Positions 25,301 through 36,937 of a DNA stretch of 64,000 nucleotides are shown here, in pieces. Source of the stretch: Vanilla planifolia (taxonomy: Eukaryota; Streptophyta; Magnoliopsida; Asparagales; Orchidaceae). How positions within the stretch are numbered: position 1 is the first letter of the stretch; every line of letters starts with the position of its first letter. The notes below the pieces were generated by a model. The model searched no databases. It was given only the letters and a program-made list of their open reading frames with translations, and was not told where the DNA came from. Both the position numbers and the translations under genes were made by a program. Location of the stretch: NCBI GenBank assembly GCA_023846275.1, contig CM043865.1:30423912-30487911 (forward strand), written 5' to 3'.

Positions 25301-28061
25301 AACAAGGGCACAACAATATTTAAAAGTCATTTTTTTGATGACTAACCTTGCACTTTCTTGCTCAATTCTGTATCATTAGTATTAAAAAAACAAGGAAATG
25401 AAGCAGCAAACATGTTTCATTTTTAAGGATGTCAAGGACACAATTGACCATGCAGAAAACTTGAAAAATTAATTGGCAAAAAACTGCCACTGCTGCTAGT
25501 TTACATAAATGACTATTATTTTCAAAGGAGCTCGAAAATCCAAGAGAGCTCAATTGCTTCATCCAAACTTGAAGTGTTGCATCAGAGTTAGTTTTCAATT
25601 GTTATAACATAAGGGTTTTGTGAAACTATGGGTCAAAGTTATAAGTGGGGATAGCAAAAGGAGGGCAAAAAACCAGTCTAGGATGGTCCAAGACTATCCA
25701 TGACATGAAGTATATACATGAATATCAAGTCAAAAGGGGGTCTGGCCTTTCCATATCCCATACCATTCGCTTTGCAAACTTACCATAACACTGAATATAA
25801 AAGTAACCAATAATAGCTCAGCTCCCTTGTCTGCAATGACCTGTAATACAACAAGGACAAGAAGTTATCATATTTCCAACCACCACATGACTTGAGAACA
25901 AAGCACGGCTCACATGAGAATACAGTTGGATATAAAATCTGCATCAAGCTGGATGACTAATTGGTCAACTTATTTTCCATGCATAAGGCACATAAACGCT
26001 GTTTCTCAAAAAAACAAAAAAAATCTAGAAAAACTTTCATGATACATACCAACTAAATACTCGGCTATTTAAAAATTACAAGTATTTCTCATAAATAAAT
26101 TTATGATACGTAGGAATGATATTACTAAAAACTTATTTTTATCATTTGTGTAGGAGAAAATTAGTGTCAAATTATATCTCTTTCATGGGAAAATAAGTTA
26201 AGGAATATAAAATACAGAAAATGCAGTCCTAATCCAAAAACAGATGTGTAAATGCCTATGCAACATGCACAACAAAGGAAACATTTACAACCATTTTAAG
26301 TTTGATGACAACAACTTGCACCAGTTTTTATGAAATAATAAGCTGAACTAATCTAGAACCTTAGTTAATCAAACTATAAAGTTTTTATAAATTTCTTGAT
26401 CCAACAAAACAATGTTATTGGGACACATATTTCCACCGAGTCAATACGGTGGAGCATTTTTTAGGATATCATCTTGTTATGCATAGGATTGACCTATAGA
26501 GATATTACTAATTTAAATTTTCTAAATGAAATTCGTAGGACAATAGCCAGTTGTTCTAACTTTAAGAGACAGCTCCAATGAGTCAAAAAGAAGTGCTAAG
26601 ATATCATTTGGTGACAAATATAATAAAGGATAACCTCAGCAGTCCAAGGAAATGCAAGTAATGTATAGATATACCGTAGGAGAAAAAATTTTCATGACAT
26701 TTCCGATCCATAATAGTCCGATCAAAAGAAGTAGTACTGCCAAACCTGCAAAGGCATGCAACAAGAAAAAGAAAAAAGTTATGGGATTTAGTTATTAGGT
26801 AATCAATAAGTAGAATATAACAGGTTTACTGACTTCTGGAATAATCAAAGCCTATGAAAAATCTTTAATGAAAATACAGAAAATGCAGTCCTAATGGCAA
26901 GTAATAAAATACTACGTCATAGTTGAGTTTACATTGTCTGGAATAGGTTAAAAGAATTTCCACAAAAACAGTGAAATAGCATCATTTACGTTCTACAAGA
27001 GGATTCGGGGACTAAGCCCTTGCCATGGGCAACATAAAATTTTAAAAGATATGTGATTGCATGAAAAAGAGCAAAATCCTTTTACATCAATTTGACCAAC
27101 AAATAACACCATACTTCAGTTTCATCCATGATCTTGTAATTGTTGATGATTTTTGGCATGTGAAGGGCTTTCCAATGTGTACAGCTTCCAATGCACCTTT
27201 GAACATGCTCCAAACAGCTAAAACAGCGCTTGCTATTATCTGTGACCCAACAAAACACACGCATGGCCAATGCAGTGACGGTTCCCAAATCATCACACCA
27301 ATTCCTTTACTTTATAACAGGCAGAAACACTTCGTTTGATTGTTCAGAGACTAGAGGGGAAACCAAAAATTGATTGACTTAAAACTACAAAAGTTTTGGA
27401 ATTACCAAGCATACAAAAGCATTCCAATTCACTTGAAAATGAGAGCCAAAATCTCGCATATACTACATCCCTACCAGCATTTGACGCGTAATATCCCAAA
27501 AGAGTGTGTCATAATGGGTGATTTTGGTGGATAACTCAAGCAACAAAATTGTCCCCCGAAATTCAAAGAAATTCATACCCTCTCCTTATCAAGAACAATT
27601 CATCCAATAAAAATAGAGAACAATCCACGAAGAACTTTTCCGCAAATACCTTATAGGCATTGACGTATGCTACATTCTCTAATTCGCAATAATTCCTAAA
27701 AGCGGATTGGATAGTTAACAAATAACATTCCTTGGCCAGAAAGCGTGATTAAGACTCGGGAGAAAGGGTATAAAGTTACAGAATGAACTGAAGAGAACCT
27801 ACCATTACACCGGTAGTATACCCGGTTCCCATCGGGTAGGAGCGCGCCAGGGATGACCTTTCCTGGCAGAATGCCGCCAGCAAGCGCTAAGTAACCAAGG
27901 TAAGTGAAAAGTACCCCAACCTATGACATGTAGAATGAACTGTAATCGAACAGAACGGAGTAAATCGTGAAGAATTAAGGATCCAGACAATGGTAGAACT
28001 GAAAGCAACTAACCGAGCCCCAAGAAGGATAACAGGAAGTTAGAAGGGCACCCACTTCCAT
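1315..28061 (-). CDS. FK: Delta(14)-sterol reductase (FACKEL/ERG24 family), exons 1-9, 3' end off window
   Basis: Reduces the C14-15 double bond of sterol intermediates after C14 demethylation; a polytopic membrane protein of the ER in sterol and brassinosteroid supply. Exons on the minus strand: 28061-28014, 27920-27803, 26745-26675, 25840-25784, 23074-22983, 20306-20259, 18748-18628, 18549-18503, 1396-1315. They sum to 684 nt, or 228 residues, with matching phase at every junction and no stop; the family is about 370 residues, so roughly the last 140 are outside. Readable landmarks are GGILPGKVIPGALLPDG and YYRCNG in exon 2, the ERG4/ERG24 signature GNFLHDWWFGVQLNP at residues 123-137 across exons 5-6, RAGMMGWLLINLS in exon 7, HEEFMTST in exon 8 and WDIIAEKLGFMLVFGDL in exon 9. 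Intron lengths are 93, 1057, 834, 2709, 2676, 1510, 78 and 17,106 nt. Intron 9 uses a GC donor. The start ATG matches the short N-terminus of Arabidopsis FK as I recall it. Splice sites were inferred by eye. Confidence 0.93.
2870..3210. repeat. Degenerate repeat, copy related to 7,540-7,930
   Basis: By eye this stretch aligns with 7,540-7,930. Shared elements include a CTCCAAAAGG-like word followed by CATT, a T-rich block ending in a CTAAGNAAGCATG-like word, and further right a word close to GTGCTCTTTATGAGTTC. Divergence is high, so the duplication is old. It could be debris of a repeated element, possibly the two ends of one decayed element. Confidence 0.4.
7258..7930. repeat. Two degenerate tandem units (period about 233 bp)
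   Basis: ATCCTTGCCA...GAGAAGACTT recurs at about 7,258 and 7,490. Each is followed by related sequence reading through a GAGGTGA word, a TCCAAAAGGTTT word and an ACAACACNATNTTCTCTA word. The second unit also resembles 2,870-3,210. No coding function was recognised. Confidence 0.5.
8634..10407 (+). repeat. Left LTR of the intronic copia element
   Basis: 1774-bp direct repeat partner of 15237-17026, with TGTTG/CAACA ends and the primer-binding site immediately inside its right end. Open frames within it are LTR sequence, not genes. Confidence 0.88.
15237..17026 (+). repeat. Right LTR of the intronic copia element
   Basis: 1790-bp partner of the left LTR. A purine-rich run (AAAAAGAGGGAGAA, about 15,075-15,088) lies some 150 bp before it and may be the polypurine tract, which would be further from the LTR than usual. 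Confidence 0.88.
17680..18555 (-). repeat. Tandem duplication of the sterol reductase exon 8 region, three copies
   Basis: The functional exon 8 (18503-18549) with downstream intron sequence is repeated twice further into intron 8. One relic lies at about 18,108-18,151 and the other at about 17,937-17,983. All three share the acceptor context CCAG|TTGTACA on the minus strand. The two relics are about 168 bp apart. The more distant one also shares several hundred bases of flanking intron with the functional copy (offset about 566 bp), including matching words near 17.70/18.26 kb and 17.82/18.37 kb. The 18,108-18,151 relic keeps a GTAAGT donor; the other has lost it. This is host-gene duplication followed by decay. 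Confidence 0.75.
18749..27802. other. Sterol reductase introns 2-6: no other gene seen
   Basis: Exons 2 to 7 are separated by large AT-rich introns (834 to 2709 nt). I found no second gene inside. A TATA-like sequence on the minus strand near 23.50 kb, followed by a short GC-richer stretch, resembles an LTR promoter region, but I could not define its ends. A 25-bp sequence (GAAAATGCAGTCCTAAT core) occurs at about 26,211 and 26,873. A cluster of overlapping open frames at 27.08-27.34 kb has no recognisable domain. Confidence 0.5.
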
Positions 28062-28130
28062 CGCTACAGCCTCCACTTCTCTAAACTCTCTTCCCCAACC
28101 ATCGACCAAGCAGAGGCCGGCTGCATATTT

Positions 28131-28136
28131 TGGGCC
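28131..28136 (+). promoter_or_regulatory. TGGGCC (site II-like) element upstream of FK
   Basis: TGGGCC lies 70 bp upstream of the sterol reductase start codon. Site II (TGGGCY) motifs are common in promoters of broadly expressed plant genes and are bound by TCP factors. A single six-base match is weak evidence. Confidence 0.35.
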
Positions 28137-31100
28137 TACTAGATTTTATGACAATATTTGTTGCATAAAAAAATGGCTGTTTTTTCAATGAAAAAAAATT
28201 CAAACTTTTAGTCAATTATCTTTGACTGATCAAATTGTGATTTTTTGAAGAAACCCAATATGCAATCTCCTCGGCTTGCTGTTCTTGTGTACAAAATTCT
28301 TAGTCCATTTTCCTACTACCAGACAACGTGAAGGTTGGGCAGTATGCCTATCGCTCTGTTCGTGTAGCTTCTCTTTTTTTTTTTTTTTTTTTATTTGCCT
28401 TCTTTGATACAAGCTTTTGGATTCTTTTTAGTTTTAATTTCAAGGATGAACAAAAAACTTTAGGACAGTTTTCAACGTTTAAATTTTTAGTATTTTCTTA
28501 TTAGATTCAATAACATCTCGTACTTGGCATGTTGCATGCGTTTTTATTAGATTGTCTTGCTTCTAAAAGGGGATAAACAAACTTTGTTGGTCTTATTTTA
28601 AAGAAGATGAAAAGTGACAAATACTTATAATCATGTCATGTTTTGGAATAGAACATCTCAATTTGTATATATTCTTGAAGTTGGAATTCTAACATTGTTC
28701 TTGTTCTCCAATATCAATGTATGAATTCTCTTTTGAAGTTCCCTAGTAATTCTCTTCAAAACTATCCTACCCTTTCTTAGGTTATTGTAAGTAGACATAA
28801 CAACTAAAAAAAAAGTTCTCTTTAATAGATAATTATTGAAAAAGAATTGATTATATCAAAATTGACCTAACAAATCAAAAACTAATATAAAATCATAATA
28901 TTATATACATCATAATAAAGAAGTAGAAAAATATAAAAATAGAAACACAATATATAAATAAATAAAAATGGCACAAAAAAAATGTAATGGTAAAGAAAAA
29001 TTATATAAGCAAGTTCGATAACAAGTTCCATTATGTCAAAAAAACAGTATATCAATATGTTTCCTTCTTACATAAAAGAAAGACAAGAAAAGATAAAAAA
29101 TAACAAAAAAGATGAATTTTTTATATAACTCTGTGATCTATTTGTAAGGTGTTCGAACCTTAAACTCTAGGAAAAAAAACATTTTTTTGGAGGTAGCAAT
29201 AGATGAAATTGAAGTATGAGAATGACGAAGAAGCAAAGAAAAAAATTAATGATGAGAGGATTTCTATCACAAGAAAATTGAATTTCTAAAGAAGTTTCAA
29301 GGAGTTCTAATTTTTATAGAGTTCTGAATTATTTTATTTATCATTCTTATCTTTTTTATATAAATATTTATATATAATATTTAATTATAAAAAAAAATTT
29401 TAATTTTCATAATAAACTTATCATTTTAAGCCAAAAATAAAAAATTCTGCAAATTTTGCATGCATTGAGCTTATATGTGCATGCACGAGAGACCCGCGCC
29501 AAGGCACTGTTCACGCACTCGAGTAATGTTCCCGTGCATGAACATACCCTATTACATGCACATTAATTGTGTCAACATAGTAGATTCACCTATCACATGT
29601 GTAGAGCCATGCATGGTAAGGGACCGATGCACCTGTACGTGCATGATCCAAAAGTTGTCTCACTCGCCCAGCATAAGAAAGCATCCTACATGTCATACCT
29701 TCCCACACCTAATGCATGACATGCATCCTATAATGCATGCTCTAATTAACTTACAATGAGCCTTTGCAAGTGGCTACATAGGCAATTCTTGCTTTATTGT
29801 GCTATTACGACGATTTTGATCATTCTATCACCTACTTTGATCTTTATCGTAATGTTGGATTTAATAAACTTAGAATTAAGCTTTTAATCACTCCAATATG
29901 TGAAATAAGATAAGAGTTCTTGAATTTTTTCTATTATAGCTTAAATCCATTTTTATAACACTTTGAAACCACCTGTTTGCTTTTCCTCCAAGTAATTTAA
30001 ATAGCCTATTTTATCTTTAACAAGCTTAGACTAAGATAATGTGACAAGTTTTGTCTCTATCCGGTCAATAGCTATGATATAAAGGTTAGAACTACCATTC
30101 AATCTTTCTTTTAGTTAATGGAAATTGAATATTTAGAGTGATGCAATGAAAAAAAACAATAGCCGTCACACCCACAAAAATTTAAGTTTGAAACTTGCAC
30201 CATCCCAATGAACAAAATCTGGTAAAATGGCAATCATAAAACGTCTTGTCTATATCTAAGAAGCCTTTCACAACCAACTTTCTCAAAACAGGAATGTCAT
30301 ATGTCGTTCAACCATTAATGGAAAGATTATATGAATGTGAGAATATAGCATAATGTTGAGGTTGGGTGGCATCAATAGCACAGATTAGCTACAACTAGCA
30401 AGATTAGGTTGATTGTGTGAGAACATTACATGGTAAAGGAGTCATTAAAGCAAGTTTGATGAGGCTACAAAACAACAATTGAAAGAAGAGGGGGTGGTTG
30501 TTCAAGTCAATCACTCAATGGAATACACCTACAATGTCGACACTTCATATAAAAAAAAGTAGGTGATCAACGAACGAGAGTCGTGTTTATAAACAAAACT
30601 AGTGGGGTGTGTAGAGTGGCATTCAACAAAGAGGGGATATAAGAGAAGGCAATGTTGTTGATCAAGTCAACCAAGTGGGTTACATCTATAATAGTGATTA
30701 TGACAAGACATGCAGTGTAATAGCCATTAATTTTCAACCAAATCAAAAAAAGAGAAACCCTAAAATCAAGCAAGAGAGACTATGATCGAGTACGACTGAA
30801 CTTGTTCGCACCAATTTTCTCACGTATAATTTTTATATATAAGAATATTAAAATAATAGTAAAATATCATGGAATATATTATAAGCTTAAAGTTAGTTAA
30901 AACACTATTTAAATATATCAATAAAAAGAACTTTTTAAAACAAACTCAATTACTTTAAGTTTATAATTTTTTTAGATAGAGAATTTCATATAAATTTTTA
31001 AATATATGGATGTAATTATAATTATCAAAAAGGTATTCACGATAGATTTAAAATTTCAAAAATTTTAGCTTAGATCAAATCAGATTTATGGAAAATAGAT

Positions 31101-31800
31101 TTACAAATATCAGAATATCATATCTATTATTGTAGATTTGTAATTTCAAAAATTCACGTGTAGGTCAAATGTGATCGACAAAGGATATACTTGAAAATAA
31201 CAAAATGTTGAAAGGGTAGAATGTTGATTTTAGTATTTAAGTCTCTGCCAATTTTACGTGTGAAAGAAATATGTGTTTGGAGGTATGAAAGTAATTTAAA
31301 GTGCTTTCTTATGACAATAATAGGCAGATCAATACACATATATTCATAGTAAACTTCCCAACATTTTAGGTATTTAAAAAAATAAATATGCAATAATTAG
31401 TTATTGGGATTTAAATAGATGTTCTTCTCATGCATAAAGGATTCAAAGAGTGCATTTGACTAATCAAAAAAATCAAGCTAGACATAGTCATTGTGGCATA
31501 TTACTGTGAGCAACAAAAAAGAGTTAAGAAAGAATTCCAGTTCAGGATTTCGAGGGCTCTAGTAAAGTAAAAGATACAAATAAGTTTTAGATTTTTTTTA
31601 CTTACTACGTTGTGCAAGTTTTAAGATTTCGATTAAAGGGAGAGAGAAAAGATTTAAAGAGGATGCTAAGATGGTTAGAAAGAGAGACGTGGTGTTGGTT
31701 TCATTAGAGAAGAAGGAGAAGAATATCATATTTGTCATATGAAAATTTCATATTAGTATGATGAATACATGATATAGTACAAAGATCTTATGTTATGAGG
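28137..31800. other. AT-rich intergenic sequence
   Basis: No gene or RNA recognised. It includes a T-run near 28,373-28,392 and a distinct 290-bp stretch at about 29,470-29,760 rich in TGCATG/ACATGC words (see findings). The 94-residue open frame there is Cys/Met/His-rich because of that word repetition and shows no domain. Confidence 0.5.
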
Positions 31801-34700
31801 TTGTGGCAAAGCTATGAAGATTTCATATTAGTTGATATTTTGAATCATAATAGTACGAGGAGAACCATTATTATATGATATATTAATATTTAAAACATAT
31901 CATATGATATGATATCTATGTCATATCAATATGATAACTGCATGGCATCAGCAAATCACTGGAAAAATAACAAATAATATGATATATTGTAATGTATAAT
32001 AGTCTTACAAAAATTACAAATTGCACCAGACAAACAAATTGAGTAATAGAAAACATAGGATACTATATGGTATGATAATAAGATCGTACTAGTATGATAT
32101 GTGATAAAAATAATCTATATCTGATTGTGGTTTGCCTAAGTAACGACTCTATGATACATCTTTCATCACTTTTATTTTCCATTTATTAGTTATCTTTATT
32201 TTTTTCAAAATATAAATTAATTATTATATATAATACTTTAATTTCTTTTATAAAAATACTTTTTAAAAGTTTTATTAATCATATAATAATAAATTACTCT
32301 TTTTTTAATTTGTTGCCATCATATTGTAGAATACGATCAACCTTATCATTTGTATAGTCAATAATTTAAAAAGGTCTAACCACTATATTACTCTGATCAA
32401 ACCAGTCTAATATATCTGTTGTACTAATATTATCCATGACACTCATTGGGTTGTATCAAAGATTGGAGAGATGATTTATGTCATGCTTATTCAACAAATA
32501 AAGGTACTAGTAATATTCTCATTTCATACCTATATGATCTATGCTTTAATGATTATACGCATTTGGTCCAATGCTCTTTCTATTACAATGACATAATATC
32601 TTGAACAACTAATCCTGCTAGACTTTTTCACTTTTTATATTTATATGATTGATAATATATATAGTATCATAACTTTGATCATAATCAACTAATAATAAGT
32701 CATACAAATATAGTTCATGATCTATATACTTTGCATCAGTATATCAGTCTACTATATGTGTTGTACTAATACAATACATGTAGTTAATTATTTTAACGAG
32801 TAATCTAATAGACTGTCTTGCACGATATTACTTACAATCATTATACAATCTAATATATGCTTCATATTAGTATGATCCATGCATTTAACCATTTTAATGG
32901 GCAATTGGAAAGATGAACTTGGCTTATATTATCTATGTCCATCGTATTGTCTATTATATGAGCCATACTAGTATTATCTATGCAAAAGATAACAAAATCT
33001 CGTAGGTTGAAGGCCTCTTGTCAACTTCCATTACAAGCTTTTCTCAAACGAATTGGACAACTATCTACTATGATCAGTACAATCAAAATGATGATTACAG
33101 TGTTTGACCCACACAGTGACAACCTAAAACTTGCAATATTCACTTCATTAATAATTCAAACAACCAATGCAACCATTAAGAATGAAAATTATAATGAAAT
33201 CTCACCTTAAAACAAGGTTTCAACAATTCAAGTTTGAAAACTTTCTGTATTTCATAAGTTTCCCATTTTTCTTTTCGACCTCGACAAAAACAACTTAAAA
33301 ATTGCCATCACAAAACCAAAAAGCTTTCCTTTACTCTCTGAGGTTCTCCTCTTACTATTCTATTGCTTTCTCACTCACTCTCCAAATGCCAAAATTGATT
33401 TTTGGGGCACAAGAAGGAGTGTATCCTCTTATTTGATAAAAAGATAAGCTAGTCATAATTTAATATAATAAGTTATCTTTTTTTAATCTTTACTCTTAAA
33501 AATTCATTGAAAATCTAAATTATTTCAAACAAAACATACAAACCATATATCTATAAATACTTTGCTCTGTGATATTTATAATGATATGTCCAAATTGAAG
33601 ATTAGACTATTGTCGTCCTTGCATGATTTCTAAAGCGTCCACTAGATAATGTACTTCTTGGTTTCAAAATTGAAATACGAGTATCTAATATATGAAATTT
33701 ATATTTGGGAAAAATAAATGAGATAAATTTATTAGGTTGTTACAATTAAGCTCTTAATTTAATTATATTTAATAATAAATTTGTTTTGGAATGACATCAG
33801 ACTAATCTAAGAGTTTTCTCCATATTATAAGATGCTAGATTATAGTGCAATGCTTAAATTCACACATATGATATATCAAACAATCACACTGATCGTATTA
33901 GTACAATATAGTTCACCTTTGCATTTTTAATAAGTCTTATTTATCTGATAGTAAATTGTTATTATATGATACATATTTTCATAGAGACCAAAGCTCTTGA
34001 GAAAAATTACATGTTATGATTATATGAGTCTAAATTATTGTACAACCTTATGTAAATTAGGTTAGCCAGTATAACAGGATCAATAGTACTTATATATTAA
34101 GCATTATTTTATTAGCAAAACAATAAATATTGTGAAAAAACTTAGCTTATAAGTTTGACACATAGCTTATATTTGTATGATTGTACAATATACAAACTAA
34201 TGATCATACTCTCACAGTATAAATTATCATAGTTGTACGGTGCAAAGCTAAAGTCTTATGTTTAATGTTAGTCTTATAATTCTGATACATGAATGTTCTT
34301 CTATGTGGGATTTTATATATGCTAGTTATCATACTTATACGACATAAATATCATACTCATACAATAGATTAGACGTGTTCATCTAAAATTATTATTGATG
34401 GGTATATTTATAACACACATGCTTTATATTGTATGAAACAAAGAGTATGGAAATTTAAATAGACATCAAGAAGAAATGAATAATATACTCAAATGAAGCA
34501 ATTGTCATACTTATACGATATTAGTGAAAACTCATATCTTAGATATTACATAACACACATATTAAGTCGATATTTTGTACGATCTTATTCACACTTTTAA
34601 TAGTTAACTGTAATTGACGATTACATTTGTAAGATGAATATATAATACCTATATGATGTCATGACACCTTCAATTAATATTTTAAGTCATAATATAAAAT
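31800..34700. repeat. Degenerate tandem or dispersed array with an ATACTAGTAT-like core
   Basis: Related units recur, best seen at 32,400-32,460, 32,735-32,800, 32,850-32,910 and 32,945-32,985. Each reads roughly as TCTANTATATG, then a variable NNNRTACTARTAT, then a YATG word. In several units this is followed by a GCATTTAANNATTTTAA segment. Looser matches extend to about 32.08, 33.89 and 34.3-34.5 kb. The pattern suggests an old minisatellite or satellite that has diverged strongly. Unit length is irregular (about 95-120 bp in the best part). Confidence 0.4.
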
Positions 34701-35774
34701 ATACAAGTATAAGGTGATACATTGTATTGTATGTTCAATAAAATGTTATGAATAAAGTTTATTTTCAACCTAATTTTATTATTTGAAGGATTATTTTTAT
34801 TCTAGAACATGATTGTAATGATATAATAGATAAATTAATGAAAGTTTATTGTTTTTTTCTTATCTAATGTGTGTGATAAAATAATGCACTGATGGAAAGT
34901 TCAATAATCTTATGTGTCGCATTGCATAAAATAAATGATTGATATTCTAATTAGAGTCATGTAATGATCAACACAAATGTAGATTAGTCATATCACAGAG
35001 AACTTTTTCTCATCTCCATGATTTAATTATTAAGCCATCCTTAAACTAAGGTCTTCAACCTTCTTATAATCACAATCTATAAATCCTAACTCCAATCCAA
35101 ACAGTTGCAATCATGATTTGAAAACTGCAAACTCAGAAAATTTCAAATATCCAATAGTACATAATTAACTTGATTTTGTAATTATTATTCTAAAAAATAT
35201 AACAAAGATGGCTTGTTGCTTTTTTAAAATCAATTTCATTATACACATCACAAATAATTTATTATCTACGTATACACCCAAGCTCTAATTGCCTCCATAA
35301 ATGACACATCTTTTCTAATCAATCTTATATAGTCAAGTTAATAAATACAAATTTAGAAGAAAAGCATGTCAAATTAAATCTTGATTTTTGCCCTCACATG
35401 TATGGACATTTTTACTTTTAATCGGCATTTCAAAATCAAACAATGATCTAAAAAATCCATGTAATGTTTCAAAAATTGTTAGTTACTAAAATATATGATT
35501 AACAATAACATTTTGATTATTACCATAGAAATAATAATGTAATAAAACAATATAATTACATTACTCTAATTATACTTAGAAGGTTAATGCTAAAAGAAGA
35601 AGTTCAAATAACGTCCCTTGTGAGTTATCTTGAGGTCGATATGTATATGCATCGACCGTTGGCAAATGCATGTGCATTGGAACCAACATGCTATTTTGAT
35701 TAGTAAAGAAAACCAGCAAGAAAAGTTGCAGAATGTAATATCTATTAAATATATAGGCAAAAATTGATGAGCTA

Positions 35775-35857
35775 GCTGGTTTGCCCGAGTGGTTAAGGGG
35801 GAAGACTTAAGATCTTCTGCACTGAAGTGCGCGTGGGTTCGAACCCCACAGCCAGCA
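35775..35857 (+). tRNA. tRNA-Leu (anticodon UAA)
   Basis: An 83-nt class II tRNA. The acceptor stem GCTGGTT pairs with AGCCAGC (one G-U), followed by discriminator A. The anticodon stem GAAGA/TCTTC encloses the loop CTTAAGA, giving anticodon UAA for Leu codon UUA. A long variable arm (TGCACTGAAGTGC region) is typical of tRNA-Leu. The T arm GTGGG-TTCGAAC-CCCAC supplies the internal B box. CCA is not encoded and there is no intron, as expected for a nuclear tRNA-Leu(UAA). It looks intact and stands alone in the spacer between FK and the transporter gene. Confidence 0.96.
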
Positions 35858-35869
35858 AATTTTAGCCAC

Positions 35870-35875
35870 TTTTTT
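35870..35875 (+). terminator. RNA polymerase III terminator of the tRNA
   Basis: A run of six T begins 13 nt after the tRNA 3' end, the usual signal for Pol III termination. Confidence 0.75.
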
Positions 35876-36740
35876 GTATAAAAAATAAATTGTGATTTCT
35901 CTTGTATATAATTGATTAAGCTTAATTACAAGTGAAATTAATCGCTTTACTTGGAGGCTTTTTTTATTATTTCTTAAAATTAAATTTGATCCATTTTGGG
36001 AAATCAATTTTCAAGATTGCCAGCCATTTTAGGATATTTCTTGACCTAAAAAAGTAAAAAAATAAACAAATAGTGATTTTTCACGTTCACATTTGATTCA
36101 GCATAATTATAAGTGAAAAACATATTTTATCACTACATATATTACAAAATATTATTTTTTCGATTATACAGTTTTAAAAGTTTCTAAAATTTCTTCTGTC
36201 TTTTTCAACTCTACAAACAAATCCACTGCTCTCACTAAAGTATTATTAACATATTTTTAAATATATTATTTTGAAGTATTATTAATAAATTTTATGCATA
36301 AAAATAAGTTTTCTCATAAACGCATATCACATTGCTTTATGTGATAACCACTTTCTTTTTTTTCACTATTTTGCAGAAAATGAAGTGAATTAATTAATAT
36401 GGTTTTTAAAGATGACAAAAAAGGGTTTTTCAGAGTTTCAGAAATAGAAAATAATGAATGATTGCAAGCTCAAAAATATACTTTAGTAAGGACTACATTG
36501 AAAATATAATCATTTTACAATGTTCTTTGGATTAATTTGGCATAATCAATGTAAAAATTTGAGATAATTAATATTAACTTGATTTAAAAAATATTATCAT
36601 TAAGTTATTAAAAATGTGTTTGATAATATATTACTAATAAATTCTTAATAACACAATTACTACTAGAAAGCCAAAAATGTGTATTAAAATGTGTTCAGTA
36701 AATACTTAAACGCATGCTTAAGGAAAAATAATTAAAACGT
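35876..36740. other. AT-rich intergenic sequence
   Basis: No gene recognised between the tRNA and the transporter promoter. The stretch is strongly AT-rich with short homopolymer runs. Confidence 0.5.
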
Positions 36741-36799
36741 GGTCAAACAGGCAGCATTGACTTTTACAAAAAACGATTGTTTTACATCGTCTTTTGACC
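36741..36799 (+). promoter_or_regulatory. W-box cluster upstream of the GABA-transporter-like gene
   Basis: Three WRKY-binding cores lie within 59 bp: GGTCAA (reverse TTGACC, 36741-36746), TTGACT (36757-36762) and TTGACC (36794-36799). They are 139-197 bp upstream of the start codon, a plausible promoter position. Clustering of W-boxes is typical of stress- or defence-responsive plant promoters. Function is inferred. Confidence 0.4.
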
Positions 36800-36937
36800 A
36801 AAGTCATCAATTTCGGCCTTTCTATCTTCACGGTTGCTTCTCCAGCTCAAAAACCCACAAATCGATTTCGGCGCCCAACAACGATCTTCCATTCTTCTTC
36901 TCCCTCCCTCTGTGTGTGTAGTAACCAAGGGTGAAAA

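Noticed and set aside
29140-29170. TTCGAACC resembling a tRNA T-loop
   Set aside because: No acceptor, D or anticodon stems can be formed around it.
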